Below, piece after piece: positions 7,985-20,900 of a DNA stretch of 21,947 nucleotides. Position numbers and translations under genes: made by a program. Every line of letters begins with the position of its first letter. Positions within the stretch are counted from its first letter, which is position 1. The notes under the pieces are model-generated. The model was not told the DNA's origin and did not search any database. It was given only the letters and a program-made list of their open reading frames with translations. The DNA lies in assembly GCA_039800165.1 (NCBI GenBank), contig JBDLRH010000070.1:1-21947 (forward strand). The letters run 5' to 3'. The stretch comes from JBDLRH01 sp039800165 (GTDB taxonomy: Bacteria; Pseudomonadota; Gammaproteobacteria; Burkholderiales; Burkholderiaceae_C).

Positions 7985-8689
7985 ATGGCCCGACTGCCCC
8001 GGCTCACCGTCACCGGATATCCGCACCATGTGATCCTGCGCGGCAACAACCGCCAGGACATCTTTGTCGACGGGCGCGACCGAGAGCGGATGCTCGCGTT
8101 GCTGCAAGAGCATGCCGAGCGGGAGGAAGTGGACATCCACGCCTACGTGCTGATGAGCAACCATCTGCACTTGCTGCTGACGCCGCAGCAAGACGGTGCG
8201 CTGCCCCGGCTGATGCAGTCCGTCGGCCGCGCCTACGTGCTGTACTTCAACAAGCGCCACGGGCGCACCGGCACGCTGTGGGAGGGGCGCTACCGCTCCA
8301 CGCTGATCGAAACCGAGCGCTATCTGCTCGCCTGCATGGTCTACATCGACCTGAACCCGGTGCGCGCCGGTATGGTGGCCGACCCGGCAGACCACGCGTG
8401 GTCCAGCCACGCGCACTATCTGGGGCGACGGGTCGACCGCCTCGTCACGCCGCATCCGCTGTACTGGGCGCTGGGCAACACCCCGTTTGCCCGTGAGGCT
8501 GCGTACGCCGAGTTGGTGCGTGCCGGCCTGAAGGCCGACCAGCAGGCGGCGCTGACCGATTCGGCGCTGAAGGGCTGGGCCCTGGGCAGCCCCGGTTTCG
8601 TCGCGGGCTTGCAGAGGCAGACCGAGCGGCGGGTGCAAAAAGGCAAGCCGGGGCGCCCCTTCAGCAAGAGCCGGCCGGGGCAGGGCTGA
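7985..8689 (+). CDS. REP-associated tyrosine transposase (Y1/IS200-like, RAYT)
   Basis: A 234-aa single-strand DNA transposase of the Transposase_17/Y1 family. The N-terminal MARLPRLTVTGYPHHVILRGNN is the family signature. The HUH metal site is His60-Leu-His62 in MSNHLHLLL, and the catalytic tyrosine is probably Tyr120 in VYIDLNPVRAG. All key residues are present, so the enzyme looks intact. The C-terminus is basic (RRVQKGKPGRPFSKSRPG) and may contact DNA. No good Shine-Dalgarno precedes the ATG, and a small possible hairpin (GCGGA 7961-7965 with TCCGC 7974-7978) lies just upstream, so translation may be weak or controlled. It starts 24 nt after the methyltransferase stop. GC content and codon use resemble the host genes, hinting at long residence. 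Confidence 0.93.
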   Translation: MARLPRLTVTGYPHHVILRGNNRQDIFVDGRDRERMLALLQEHAEREEVDIHAYVLMSNHLHLLLTPQQDGALPRLMQSVGRAYVLYFNKRHGRTGTLWEGRYRSTLIETERYLLACMVYIDLNPVRAGMVADPADHAWSSHAHYLGRRVDRLVTPHPLYWALGNTPFAREAAYAELVRAGLKADQQAALTDSALKGWALGSPGFVAGLQRQTERRVQKGKPGRPFSKSRPGQG

Positions 8690-8734
8690 GGACGGAGGGC
8701 GAGGGGCCTAACGTCGCAGTCAGCCGACTTAATG

Positions 8735-8747
8735 ATCTGTCCCTAAT
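8735..8747 (-). repeat. Degenerate second copy of the RAYT repeat core
   Basis: Plus-strand ATCTGTCCCTAAT matches ATCTGACCCCAAT at 8784-8796 in 11 of 13 positions and has the same orientation, 49 bp upstream. It suggests two related recognition sites downstream of the transposase gene. A GTAG tetranucleotide, typical of classical REPs, follows at 8754-8757 but without a strong GC hairpin. Confidence 0.5.
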
Positions 8748-8770
8748 TATTTAGTAGGAATTGATTCGGG

Positions 8771-8804
8771 CAAATTAATTGGAATCTGACCCCAATTAAT
8801 TTGC
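8771..8804. repeat. AT-rich hairpin at the right end of the RAYT element
   Basis: CAAATTAATTGG at 8771-8782 pairs perfectly with 8792-8803, leaving a 9-nt loop; G8770-C8804 adds one more pair and wobble pairs may extend it. The loop and upper stem contain the core of the right inverted repeat. HUH transposases of this class recognise hairpins, so this may be the recognition structure. It has no U-tract and is a poor terminator candidate. Confidence 0.75.
8776..8799 (-). repeat. Right inverted repeat of the RAYT element
   Basis: Read on the minus strand, it equals the left repeat at 7928-7951 in 23 of 24 positions. It lies 66 nt upstream of the gltB start, within the hairpin above. Confidence 0.9.
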
Positions 8805-8821
8805 TTGGCATTGTTGTTGCA
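8805..8821 (+). promoter_or_regulatory. Candidate sigma-54 promoter of gltB
   Basis: TTGGCATTGTTGTTGCA fits the sigma-54 pattern YTGGCAC-G-N4-TTGCW: the invariant GG (8807-8808) and GC (8819-8820) are exactly 10 nt apart. Deviations are TGGCAT for TGGCAC and T for the following G. Transcription would begin near 8831. Nitrogen-linked control by NtrC would suit glutamate synthase, but no NtrC-like upstream site is evident. Confidence 0.5.
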
Positions 8822-8833
8822 GTGCACTATGCT
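8805..8833 (+). promoter_or_regulatory. Candidate sigma-70 promoter of gltB
   Basis: TTGGCA (8805-8810) and TATGCT (8828-8833) are separated by exactly 17 nt, a good -35/-10 pair. Start of transcription would be near 8840, 26 nt before the ATG. The -35 box is shared with the sigma-54 candidate and touches the RAYT hairpin, so the three elements could not all be occupied together. Confidence 0.55.
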
Positions 8834-8865
8834 CCCCCTCCTTTCGCACTTTCCTGGAGCGCGCG

Positions 8866-13596
<4,731 letters not shown>

Positions 13597-13626
13597 GCAC
13601 CAGGAACCGAGATAGGAACCGACATC

Positions 13627-15102
<1,476 letters not shown>

Positions 15103-15111
15103 GCGGCAGGG

Positions 15112-15960
15112 ATGGGCCTGCGTCCCGCGCTGACCTCCATGCCCGCCACCGATGCCCTCGTCGAGCTGCGCAGCCTCACCTTCGGGTACGGCCAGCGGGT
15201 GATCCTTGACGACGTCAGCCTGACCATTCCGCGCGGCAAGGTGACCGCGCTCATGGGCGCGTCGGGGGGCGGCAAGACGACGGTGCTGCGACTGATCGGC
15301 GGCCAGCAGCGCGCGCAAAAGGGCCAGCTGCTCTTCGATGGCGCCGATGTGGGTGCGATGGACCAGCCCGCGCTGTACGCCGCTCGCCGGCGCATGGGCA
15401 TGCTGTTCCAGTTCGGCGCGCTGTTCACCGACCTCAGCGTGTTTGACAACGTGGCCTTCCCGCTGCGTGAGCACACCGCGCTGCCCGAGCCGCTGATCCG
15501 CGACATCGTGCTGATGAAGCTCCATGCGGTGGGGCTGCGCGGCGCGCGTGACCTGATGCCGTCGGAAATTTCGGGCGGCATGAACCGCCGCGTGGCGCTG
15601 GCGCGCGCGATCGCGCTCGACCCGGAGCTCGTGATGTACGACGAGCCGTTCTCGGGGCTCGACCCGATCTCGGTAGGCACCGCCGCGCGGCTGATCCGTC
15701 AGCTCAACGACACGCTGGGCATCACCAGCGTGGTGGTCTCGCACGAGATCAACGAAACCTTCCGCATTGCCGACCAGGTGATCATCCTCGCCAACGGACG
15801 CATCGCCGCCCAGGGCACGCCCGAAGAGGTGCGCCAGTCCACCAACCCGCTGGTGGTGCAGTTCGTCAACGCGCTGAGCGACGGCCCGGTGCAGTTCCAC
15901 TACCCGGGCCCGGCCGTCGCCGAGGATTTCGGGGTGGGTCCCCGTGGGGGCAAGGCATGA
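15112..15960 (+). CDS. mlaF: Mla phospholipid ABC transporter ATP-binding protein MlaF
   Basis: MlaF is the cytoplasmic ATPase of the MlaFEDB complex, which moves phospholipids between the inner membrane and the periplasmic carrier MlaC. The 282-aa product has Walker A GASGGGKT at 49-56, the signature ISGGMNRRVALARA, Walker B LVMYDEPFSGLDP, and a switch His in VVVSHEI. MlaF identity follows from the Ttg2A-like FQFGALFTDLSVFDNVAFPL region and from mlaE and mlaD directly after it. The ATG at 15112 follows a GGCAGGG; an ATG at 15139 is also possible and would remove 9 residues. The stop overlaps mlaE (ATGA). Confidence 0.95.
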   Translation: MGLRPALTSMPATDALVELRSLTFGYGQRVILDDVSLTIPRGKVTALMGASGGGKTTVLRLIGGQQRAQKGQLLFDGADVGAMDQPALYAARRRMGMLFQFGALFTDLSVFDNVAFPLREHTALPEPLIRDIVLMKLHAVGLRGARDLMPSEISGGMNRRVALARAIALDPELVMYDEPFSGLDPISVGTAARLIRQLNDTLGITSVVVSHEINETFRIADQVIILANGRIAAQGTPEEVRQSTNPLVVQFVNALSDGPVQFHYPGPAVAEDFGVGPRGGKA

Positions 15961-16739
15961 CCTGGTACCGCCCCGCCGATGTCGGGCTGCGCGCCCGCGT
16001 GGTTCTGGGCGCGTGGGGCTATGCCACGCGGCTGCTGGTGCGCCTGCTGCTGCTCTTCGGTGCGGCGATGCGGCGCTTTTCGCTGGTGCGCGACCAGGTG
16101 TTCTTCCTGGGCAACCACTCGCTGGCCATCATCACCGTGTCGGGGTTGTTCGTCGGCTTCGTGCTGGGCCTGCAGGGCTACTACACGCTGCAGCGCTACG
16201 GCTCGTCCGAGGCGGTGGGCCTGCTGGTGGCCCTCAGCCTGGTGCGCGAACTCGGGCCGGTGATCTCGGCGCTGCTGTTTGCCGGGCGGGCGGGCGCGTC
16301 GCTCACCGCCGAAATCGGCCTGATGCGCGCTGGAGAGCAGATCCTTGCGATGGAGATGATGGCGGTCGACCCGGTGCGCCGCATCCTCGCGCCGCGCTTC
16401 TGGGGCGGCGTGATCGCCATGCCGCTGCTGGCCGCCGTGTTCAGCGCGGTCGGCATCCTGGGCGGCTGGCTGGTGTCGGTGCCGCTGATCGGCATCGACC
16501 CCGGCTCCTTCTGGAGCCAGATGCAAAACGGTGTGGATGTGTGGCGCGACGTCGGCAATGGCATGATCAAGGCTCTGGTATTCGGCGTGGCGGTGACCTT
16601 CATCGCGCTGCTGCAGGGCTACGAGGCCCAGCCCACCCCCGAGGGCGTGTCCAGTGCCACCACGCGCACCGTGGTCATGGCCTCGCTCACGGTGCTGGGG
16701 CTCGACTTCGTGCTCACCATCATGATGTTCAGCATCTGA
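15957..16739 (+). CDS. mlaE: Mla phospholipid ABC transporter permease MlaE
   Basis: Inner-membrane permease of the Mla complex, 260 aa, of the MlaE/Ttg2B family. It has an amphipathic N-terminal segment, about five membrane helices, and the conserved coupling segment TAEIGLMRAGEQILAMEMM (roughly residues 119-137) that contacts MlaF. The GLQGYYTLQRYG and ALSLVRELGPVI blocks are also typical. It overlaps mlaF by 4 nt and is 34 nt upstream of mlaD. Confidence 0.96.
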   Translation: MTWYRPADVGLRARVVLGAWGYATRLLVRLLLLFGAAMRRFSLVRDQVFFLGNHSLAIITVSGLFVGFVLGLQGYYTLQRYGSSEAVGLLVALSLVRELGPVISALLFAGRAGASLTAEIGLMRAGEQILAMEMMAVDPVRRILAPRFWGGVIAMPLLAAVFSAVGILGGWLVSVPLIGIDPGSFWSQMQNGVDVWRDVGNGMIKALVFGVAVTFIALLQGYEAQPTPEGVSSATTRTVVMASLTVLGLDFVLTIMMFSI

Positions 16740-16773
16740 GGGCGCCGCAAGCCACTATCAGGGAGAGCAAGCA

Positions 16774-17280
16774 ATGCAAAGATCCAAGAACGACGTGTGG
16801 GTGGGCCTGTTCGTGATGATCGGACTGGCGGCCATCCTGTTCCTCGCGCTCAAGTCAGCCAACCTGCTGACGCTGAGCTTCCAGCCCGAGTACCGCATCA
16901 GCGCCAACTTCGACAACGTGGGTGGCCTCAAGCCGCGCGCGGCGGTCAAGAGCGCGGGCGTGGTGGTGGGCCGGGTCGAGTCGATCGAACTCGACAACCA
17001 GAGCTTCCAGGCGCGGGTGACGATCGCGCTGCAAAACAGCTACACCTTCCCCAAGGACAGCTCGCTGAAGATCCTGACCAGCGGCCTGCTGGGCGAGCAG
17101 TACGTCGGCATCGAGGCTGGCGCCGACGACAAGAACCTGGCCGGCGGCGACCGCGTGGGCAACACCCAGTCGGCGGTGGTGCTGGAAAACCTGATCGGTC
17201 AGTTCCTCTACAGCAAGGCGGCCGACGGGCCGGACAAGGGCGCCGACGCCAAGGGCGGTGCCACAGGGGCGGCCAAATGA
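16774..17280 (+). CDS. mlaD: Mla lipid-binding MCE protein MlaD
   Basis: MlaD is anchored in the inner membrane and forms a hexameric MCE ring over MlaE, giving lipids a path to MlaC. The 168-aa product has one N-terminal membrane helix (about residues 8-27), then an MCE domain with FDNVGGLKPRAAVKSAGVVVGRV and the LLGEQYVGIEAG strand, and a C-terminal helix followed by a hydrophilic Gly/Lys/Ala tail. The start at 16774 has a good ribosome site, GGGAGAG, just upstream. The stop overlaps the mlaA start by 4 nt (ATGA). Confidence 0.95.
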   Translation: MQRSKNDVWVGLFVMIGLAAILFLALKSANLLTLSFQPEYRISANFDNVGGLKPRAAVKSAGVVVGRVESIELDNQSFQARVTIALQNSYTFPKDSSLKILTSGLLGEQYVGIEAGADDKNLAGGDRVGNTQSAVVLENLIGQFLYSKAADGPDKGADAKGGATGAAK

Positions 17281-18029
17281 GCGTGTCAGTGATGTGTGCT
17301 GCATCCACATGGCGCCGTGCGCTGGCGCTGTGTGCGCTGGCGGTGGCCACGCTGCTCACGGGTTGCGCCAGCGGGCCGCTGAGCACGGCGCGCGATCCGC
17401 TCGAGCCGCTGAACCGGCAGGTGTACGCCTTCAACGAAGGTGCCGACCAGCTGGTGGTCAAGCCGGTGGCCACCCTCTACCGCGAAGGCGTGCCTGACCT
17501 GGTGCGCACTGGCGTCAACAACTTCTTCTCGAACCTGGGTGACGCGTGGTCGGCGGTCAACAGCGCGCTTCAGCTGCGGGTGCAAGACGCCGCCGAAAAC
17601 CTGATGCGCTTTTCGGTCAACTCGGTGTTCGGCCTGGCGGGCGTGCTCGACATTGCCAGCGAAGCCAACATCGACCGCCATCCGGCCGACTTCGGCTCGA
17701 CGCTGGCGCGCTGGGGCGTGCCGCCCGGGCCGTATCTGGTGCTGCCGCTGATGGGCCCGTCCACCCTGCGCGATGCGAGCGGTGTGGTGATCGACCGGCG
17801 CTTTGACCCGTTGCGCGAATTCGAGTCGGTGCAGGACCGCAACACGCTCAATGTGGTGCGCCTGATCGACACCCGCAGCAACCTGCTGCGCGCCACCGAC
17901 CTGATCGAGGGCGTGGCGCTGGACAAGTACAGCTTTGTGCGCGACGTGTACCTGCAGCGCCGTGGCGTGTCGATCGAAGACCCGCCGCCCACGGAACCTG
18001 CGGGGGGCGGGCAGAATCCCACACGCTGA
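17277..18029 (+). CDS. mlaA: Outer-membrane lipoprotein MlaA (VacJ)
   Basis: MlaA removes mislocalised phospholipids from the outer leaflet of the outer membrane and hands them to MlaC. The 250-aa product has a lipoprotein signal with lipobox LTGC and lipidated Cys30, then the MlaA domain: RDPLEPLNRQVYAFNE, NFFSNLGDAWSAVNS, FGLAGVLDIASEANI, and the diagnostic FGSTLARWGVPPGPYLVLPLMGPSTLRD. The Pro/Gly tail after residue 235 is probably disordered. The start at 17277 overlaps mlaD; an in-frame ATG at 17292 is the alternative. Unlike in E. coli, where mlaA stands apart, it sits here between mlaD and mlaC. Confidence 0.95.
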   Translation: MSVSVMCAASTWRRALALCALAVATLLTGCASGPLSTARDPLEPLNRQVYAFNEGADQLVVKPVATLYREGVPDLVRTGVNNFFSNLGDAWSAVNSALQLRVQDAAENLMRFSVNSVFGLAGVLDIASEANIDRHPADFGSTLARWGVPPGPYLVLPLMGPSTLRDASGVVIDRRFDPLREFESVQDRNTLNVVRLIDTRSNLLRATDLIEGVALDKYSFVRDVYLQRRGVSIEDPPPTEPAGGGQNPTR

Positions 18030-18037
18030 TGGAACAC

Positions 18038-18043
18038 AAGGAG
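18038..18043 (+). promoter_or_regulatory. Ribosome binding site that fixes the mlaC start
   Basis: AAGGAG lies 6 nt before the ATG at 18050. It decides for this start over the in-frame ATG at 18029, which overlaps the mlaA stop and would put seven polar residues ahead of the signal peptide. Confidence 0.75.
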
Positions 18044-18049
18044 TCAGGG

Positions 18050-18697
18050 ATGCATCGACGACGTGAATGGCTGCTCCGTGGCGGCCTGCTGGCTGCGCTG
18101 GCGCTGGCCCCCGTGTTCGGCCACGCCCAGGCCGAAGAGGCGCCCGATGCGCTGATCAAGCGCCTGTCTGACGACGTGCTCGGTGCGGTGAAGGCCGACG
18201 CCACGCTGAAGACCGGCGACATCTCGCGCCTGATGGCGCTGGTGGACACCAAGGTGATGCCCAGCGTGAACTTCCAGCGCATGACGGCTGGCGCGGTGGG
18301 GCCGGCCTGGCGCCAGGCCACGCCCGAGCAGCGCACGCGGCTGCAGGAAGAGTTCAAGACGCTGCTGGTGCGCACCTACGCCGGAGCGGTGGCGCAGGTG
18401 AGCGACCAGACGGTGACCGTCAAGCCGCTGCGCGCCGGCGCCGGCGACACCGAAGTGGTGGTGCGCACCGAGGTGCGCGGCAAGGGGGAGCCGATCCAGC
18501 TCGACTACCGCCTGGAGAAGACGCCGGGCCAGGGCGCCGGCTGGAAGATCTACAACCTCAATGTCCTGGGTGTGTGGCTGATGGAGACCTACCGCAGCCA
18601 GTTCGCGCAGGAAATCAACGCCCGTGGCATCGACGGGCTGATCACGACGCTGGCCGAGCGCAACCGCGCGGGCAATGCCGCTGCCCGCAAGGGCTGA
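18050..18697 (+). CDS. mlaC: Periplasmic phospholipid carrier MlaC
   Basis: MlaC ferries phospholipids between MlaA at the outer membrane and MlaFEDB at the inner membrane. The 215-aa product has an N-terminal signal peptide (MHRRREWLLRGG, hydrophobic core, probable cleavage after AQA at residue 28) and a Tol_Tol_Ttg2 domain, with VMPSVNFQRMTAGAVGPAWRQATPEQ and the typical WKIYNLNVLGVWLMETYRSQFAQEI near the C-terminus. The RRREWLL stretch resembles a twin-arginine motif. It lies 20 nt after mlaA. Downstream, a 67-nt C-rich spacer with no obvious signal leads to mlaB. Confidence 0.94.
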   Translation: MHRRREWLLRGGLLAALALAPVFGHAQAEEAPDALIKRLSDDVLGAVKADATLKTGDISRLMALVDTKVMPSVNFQRMTAGAVGPAWRQATPEQRTRLQEEFKTLLVRTYAGAVAQVSDQTVTVKPLRAGAGDTEVVVRTEVRGKGEPIQLDYRLEKTPGQGAGWKIYNLNVLGVWLMETYRSQFAQEINARGIDGLITTLAERNRAGNAAARKG

Positions 18698-18764
18698 CAC
18701 TCTCGCGCCCTGAGCCCCCAAGCCCCCAAGCTCCCCGCGCCCCCGCAACGCTGACCGCCAAGCG

Positions 18765-19061
18765 ATGACCATCCTTGCCCTGCCCGCACGCCTGACCCAC
18801 GCCGAGGCCGGCCCCTGTGCCACGGCGCTGGTGGCGCAGGTGCTGCAGTTCGCTGGCCAGGGGAACACGGGGCCAGGCGCCACCGTGGCCGCCGACGCCT
18901 CGGCGCTGCAGCACTTCGATTCTTCGGCGCTGGCAGTGCTGCTGGAATGCGGACGCGCTGCGCAGCGGGCCGGCGCGCGGCTGGTGGTGCGCGGCCTGCC
19001 CGAGCGGCTGCGGGCCCTGGCGGCGCTGTACGGCGTGGCCGAGCTGCTGCCCGAAGCCTGA
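18765..19061 (+). CDS. mlaB: STAS-domain protein MlaB
   Basis: MlaB is the small cytoplasmic STAS subunit that binds MlaF and supports complex assembly and ATPase activity. The 98-aa product spans one STAS domain with the central motif HFDSSALAVLLE (Asp52, Ser53, Ser54), at the place of the E. coli MlaB functional threonine, and a C-terminal GVAELLPEA ending like other MlaB proteins. Sequence similarity in this family is weak, so position after mlaC carries much of the call. No clear ribosome binding site precedes the ATG; the upstream spacer is almost purely C-rich. Confidence 0.88.
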   Translation: MTILALPARLTHAEAGPCATALVAQVLQFAGQGNTGPGATVAADASALQHFDSSALAVLLECGRAAQRAGARLVVRGLPERLRALAALYGVAELLPEA

Positions 19062-19115
19062 GCGGCGCCCTTTGGGCCTGTGTGGCGCGCGGGCGAGGCG
19101 CCCACCCCCGCCACC

Positions 19116-19121
19116 TACAAT
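19116..19121 (+). promoter_or_regulatory. Possible -10 box upstream of the ABC-2 exporter genes
   Basis: TACAAT lies 12 nt before the ATG at 19134 in the 72-nt gap after mlaB. It is a good -10 match, but no -35 box is seen at the usual spacing. It may give the exporter, ibaG and murA their own transcription. Confidence 0.4.
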
Positions 19122-19133
19122 CGCGGGTTCCCC

Positions 19134-20099
19134 ATGAGTGCCCTGTCCTTCCAGTCGGTCAGCAAGACCTACCGATCCGCGCGCGGCACCGTCCAGGCCC
19201 TGGATTCGGTGTCCTTCGACATCGAGCCCGGTGAGTTTTTCGGCCTGCTCGGTCCTAACGGCGCCGGCAAGACCACGCTGATCAGCATCCTGGCCGGTCT
19301 GGCGCGCGCCAGCGCGGGCCGCGTCAGCGTGCTCGGCCACGACGTGCAGACCGACTACGCCACCGCCCGCAGCCTGCTGGGCGTGGTGCCGCAAGAACTG
19401 GTGTTCGACCCCTTCTTCAATGTGCGCGAGGCGCTGCGCATCCAGTCGGGCTACTTCGGCGTGCGCCACAACGACGACTGGATCGATGAGCTGCTGCAAA
19501 GCCTGGGCCTGGCCGACAAGGCCAACGCCAACATGCGGCAACTCTCGGGCGGCATGAAGCGCCGCGTGCTGGTGGCGCAGGCGCTGGTGCACCGCCCGCC
19601 GGTGATCGTGCTAGACGAGCCCACCGCCGGTGTGGATGTGGAGCTGCGCCAGACGCTGTGGCAGTTCATCGCACGGCTCAACAAGCAGGGCCACACGGTG
19701 CTGCTGACCACCCATTACCTCGAAGAGGCCGAGGCGCTGTGCTCGCGCATCGCGATGCTCAAGCAGGGCCGCGTGATTGCGCTGGAGCGCACCAGCGAGC
19801 TGCTGCGCCGCTCGGCAGCGAGTGTGTTGCGCTTCAAGCTCGACGGCGACCTGCCGGCCGCACTGGCGCCGCTGGCGCGTGTGACCGGCCGCGTGGTGCA
19901 GCTGCCCGCGCACGACGCCGCCGAGATCGAGCGTCATCTGCAGGTGGTGCGTGCCGCCGGCCTGCAGGCCGAGGATGTGGAGGTGCGCAAGGCCGACCTC
20001 GAGGATGTCTTCCTTGACCTGATGGGAAGCGCTGCCAGCAGTGCGCCGGGTGAGGTGCCTGCAGCGGCTGATGCTGCGCCCGCCGGGGCCGCCGCATGA
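19134..20099 (+). CDS. ABC-2 type exporter ATP-binding protein (YadG-like)
   Basis: ATPase subunit of a two-gene ABC-2 exporter, 321 aa. Walker A GPNGAGKT is at residues 40-47, the signature LSGGMKRRV precedes Walker B VIVLDEPTAGVD, and the switch His is in LLTTHYLEEAEALCSR. After the nucleotide-binding domain comes a DrrA-type C-terminal region and an Ala/Pro-rich tail. Similar to E. coli YadG, whose substrate is not established. The ATG at 19134 matches the usual MSALSFQSVSKTY start; an in-frame GTG at 19080 is rejected. The stop overlaps the permease start (ATGA at 20096). Confidence 0.92.
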   Translation: MSALSFQSVSKTYRSARGTVQALDSVSFDIEPGEFFGLLGPNGAGKTTLISILAGLARASAGRVSVLGHDVQTDYATARSLLGVVPQELVFDPFFNVREALRIQSGYFGVRHNDDWIDELLQSLGLADKANANMRQLSGGMKRRVLVAQALVHRPPVIVLDEPTAGVDVELRQTLWQFIARLNKQGHTVLLTTHYLEEAEALCSRIAMLKQGRVIALERTSELLRRSAASVLRFKLDGDLPAALAPLARVTGRVVQLPAHDAAEIERHLQVVRAAGLQAEDVEVRKADLEDVFLDLMGSAASSAPGEVPAAADAAPAGAAA

Positions 20100-20896
20100 G
20101 CACGACGGATCTCACCGGGCAGGCGCAGACGCTGGCGCGCTCGCCGGGCTGGCAGACGCTGCTGTACAAGGAAGTGCTGCGCTTCTGGAAGGTGAGCTTC
20201 CAGACGATTGCCGCGCCGGTGCTGACCGCCGTGCTGTACCTGCTGATCTTCGGCCATGTGCTCGACGGCAATGTGCGGGTGTACGACAAGCTCAGCTACA
20301 CCGCCTTCCTGATCCCCGGGCTGGTGATGATGAGCGTGCTGCAAAACGCGTTTGCCAACAGCTCGTCGTCGCTGGTGCAAAGCAAGATCACCGGCAACCT
20401 GGTGTTCATCCTGCTCACGCCCCTGTCGGCGTGGCACTGGTTCGTGGCCTATGTGGGTGCGGCCATGGTGCGCGGCCTGATCGTGGGCCTGGGTGTGTTT
20501 GCGGTGACCGCCTGGTTTGGCGACCTGCGCTTTGCCGCGCCGCTGTGGATCGTGGTGTTCGGCCTGCTGGGCGCCTGTCTGCTGGGCACGCTGGGCCTGA
20601 TCGCAGGCCTGTGGGCCGACAAGTTCGACCAGATGGCAGCGTTCCAGAATTTCGTGATCATGCCCATGACCTTCCTGTCGGGCGTGTTCTATTCCATCCA
20701 CTCGCTGCCGGCGTTCTGGCAGAAGGCCAGCCACCTCAATCCGTTCTTCTACATGATCGACGGCTTTCGCTATGGCTTCTTCGGCGTGAGCGATACCTCG
20801 CCGTGGGTCAGCCTGGCGGTGGTGGGCGTGGCCTGTGCAGCGGTGGCGGCCGTCGCGCTGCACCTGCTGCGCATCGGCTACAAGATCCGCGGATGA
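20096..20896 (+). CDS. ABC-2 type exporter permease (YadH-like)
   Basis: Inner-membrane permease partner of the preceding ATPase, 266 aa, with about six hydrophobic helices and the ABC-2 features FQTIAAPVLTAVLYLLIFG near the N-terminus and FLSGVFYSIHSLPAFWQ near residues 196-212. It resembles E. coli YadH; the substrate is unknown. Its place between the mla genes and ibaG-murA suggests, but does not prove, a role in envelope assembly. The next gene begins 4 nt after its stop. Confidence 0.92.
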   Translation: MSTTDLTGQAQTLARSPGWQTLLYKEVLRFWKVSFQTIAAPVLTAVLYLLIFGHVLDGNVRVYDKLSYTAFLIPGLVMMSVLQNAFANSSSSLVQSKITGNLVFILLTPLSAWHWFVAYVGAAMVRGLIVGLGVFAVTAWFGDLRFAAPLWIVVFGLLGACLLGTLGLIAGLWADKFDQMAAFQNFVIMPMTFLSGVFYSIHSLPAFWQKASHLNPFFYMIDGFRYGFFGVSDTSPWVSLAVVGVACAAVAAVALHLLRIGYKIRG

Positions 20897-20900
20897 CCCC

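Larger units (their letters stand above)
7928..8804 (+). mobile_element. RAYT (TnpREP) element with flanking inverted repeats
   Basis: The unit comprises a Y1 HUH transposase gene bracketed by a 24-bp inverted repeat (7928-7951 and 8776-8799), with a further degenerate copy of the repeat core at 8735-8747 and a hairpin at the right end. Such elements are thought to create and move REP-like sequences through single-stranded DNA. No target duplication is seen, as expected for HUH enzymes. The exact ends are uncertain; the repeats and the extended right hairpin were used as limits. Confidence 0.7.

Noticed and set aside
8771..8804. Hairpin upstream of gltB as a rho-independent terminator
   Set aside because: The stem is AT-rich and no run of T follows; it is better explained as part of the RAYT repeat.
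18698..18764. C-rich spacer between mlaC and mlaB as a structured regulatory RNA
   Set aside because: It is a simple CCCCCAAG-type tract without complementary G-runs, so no stable fold can be drawn.
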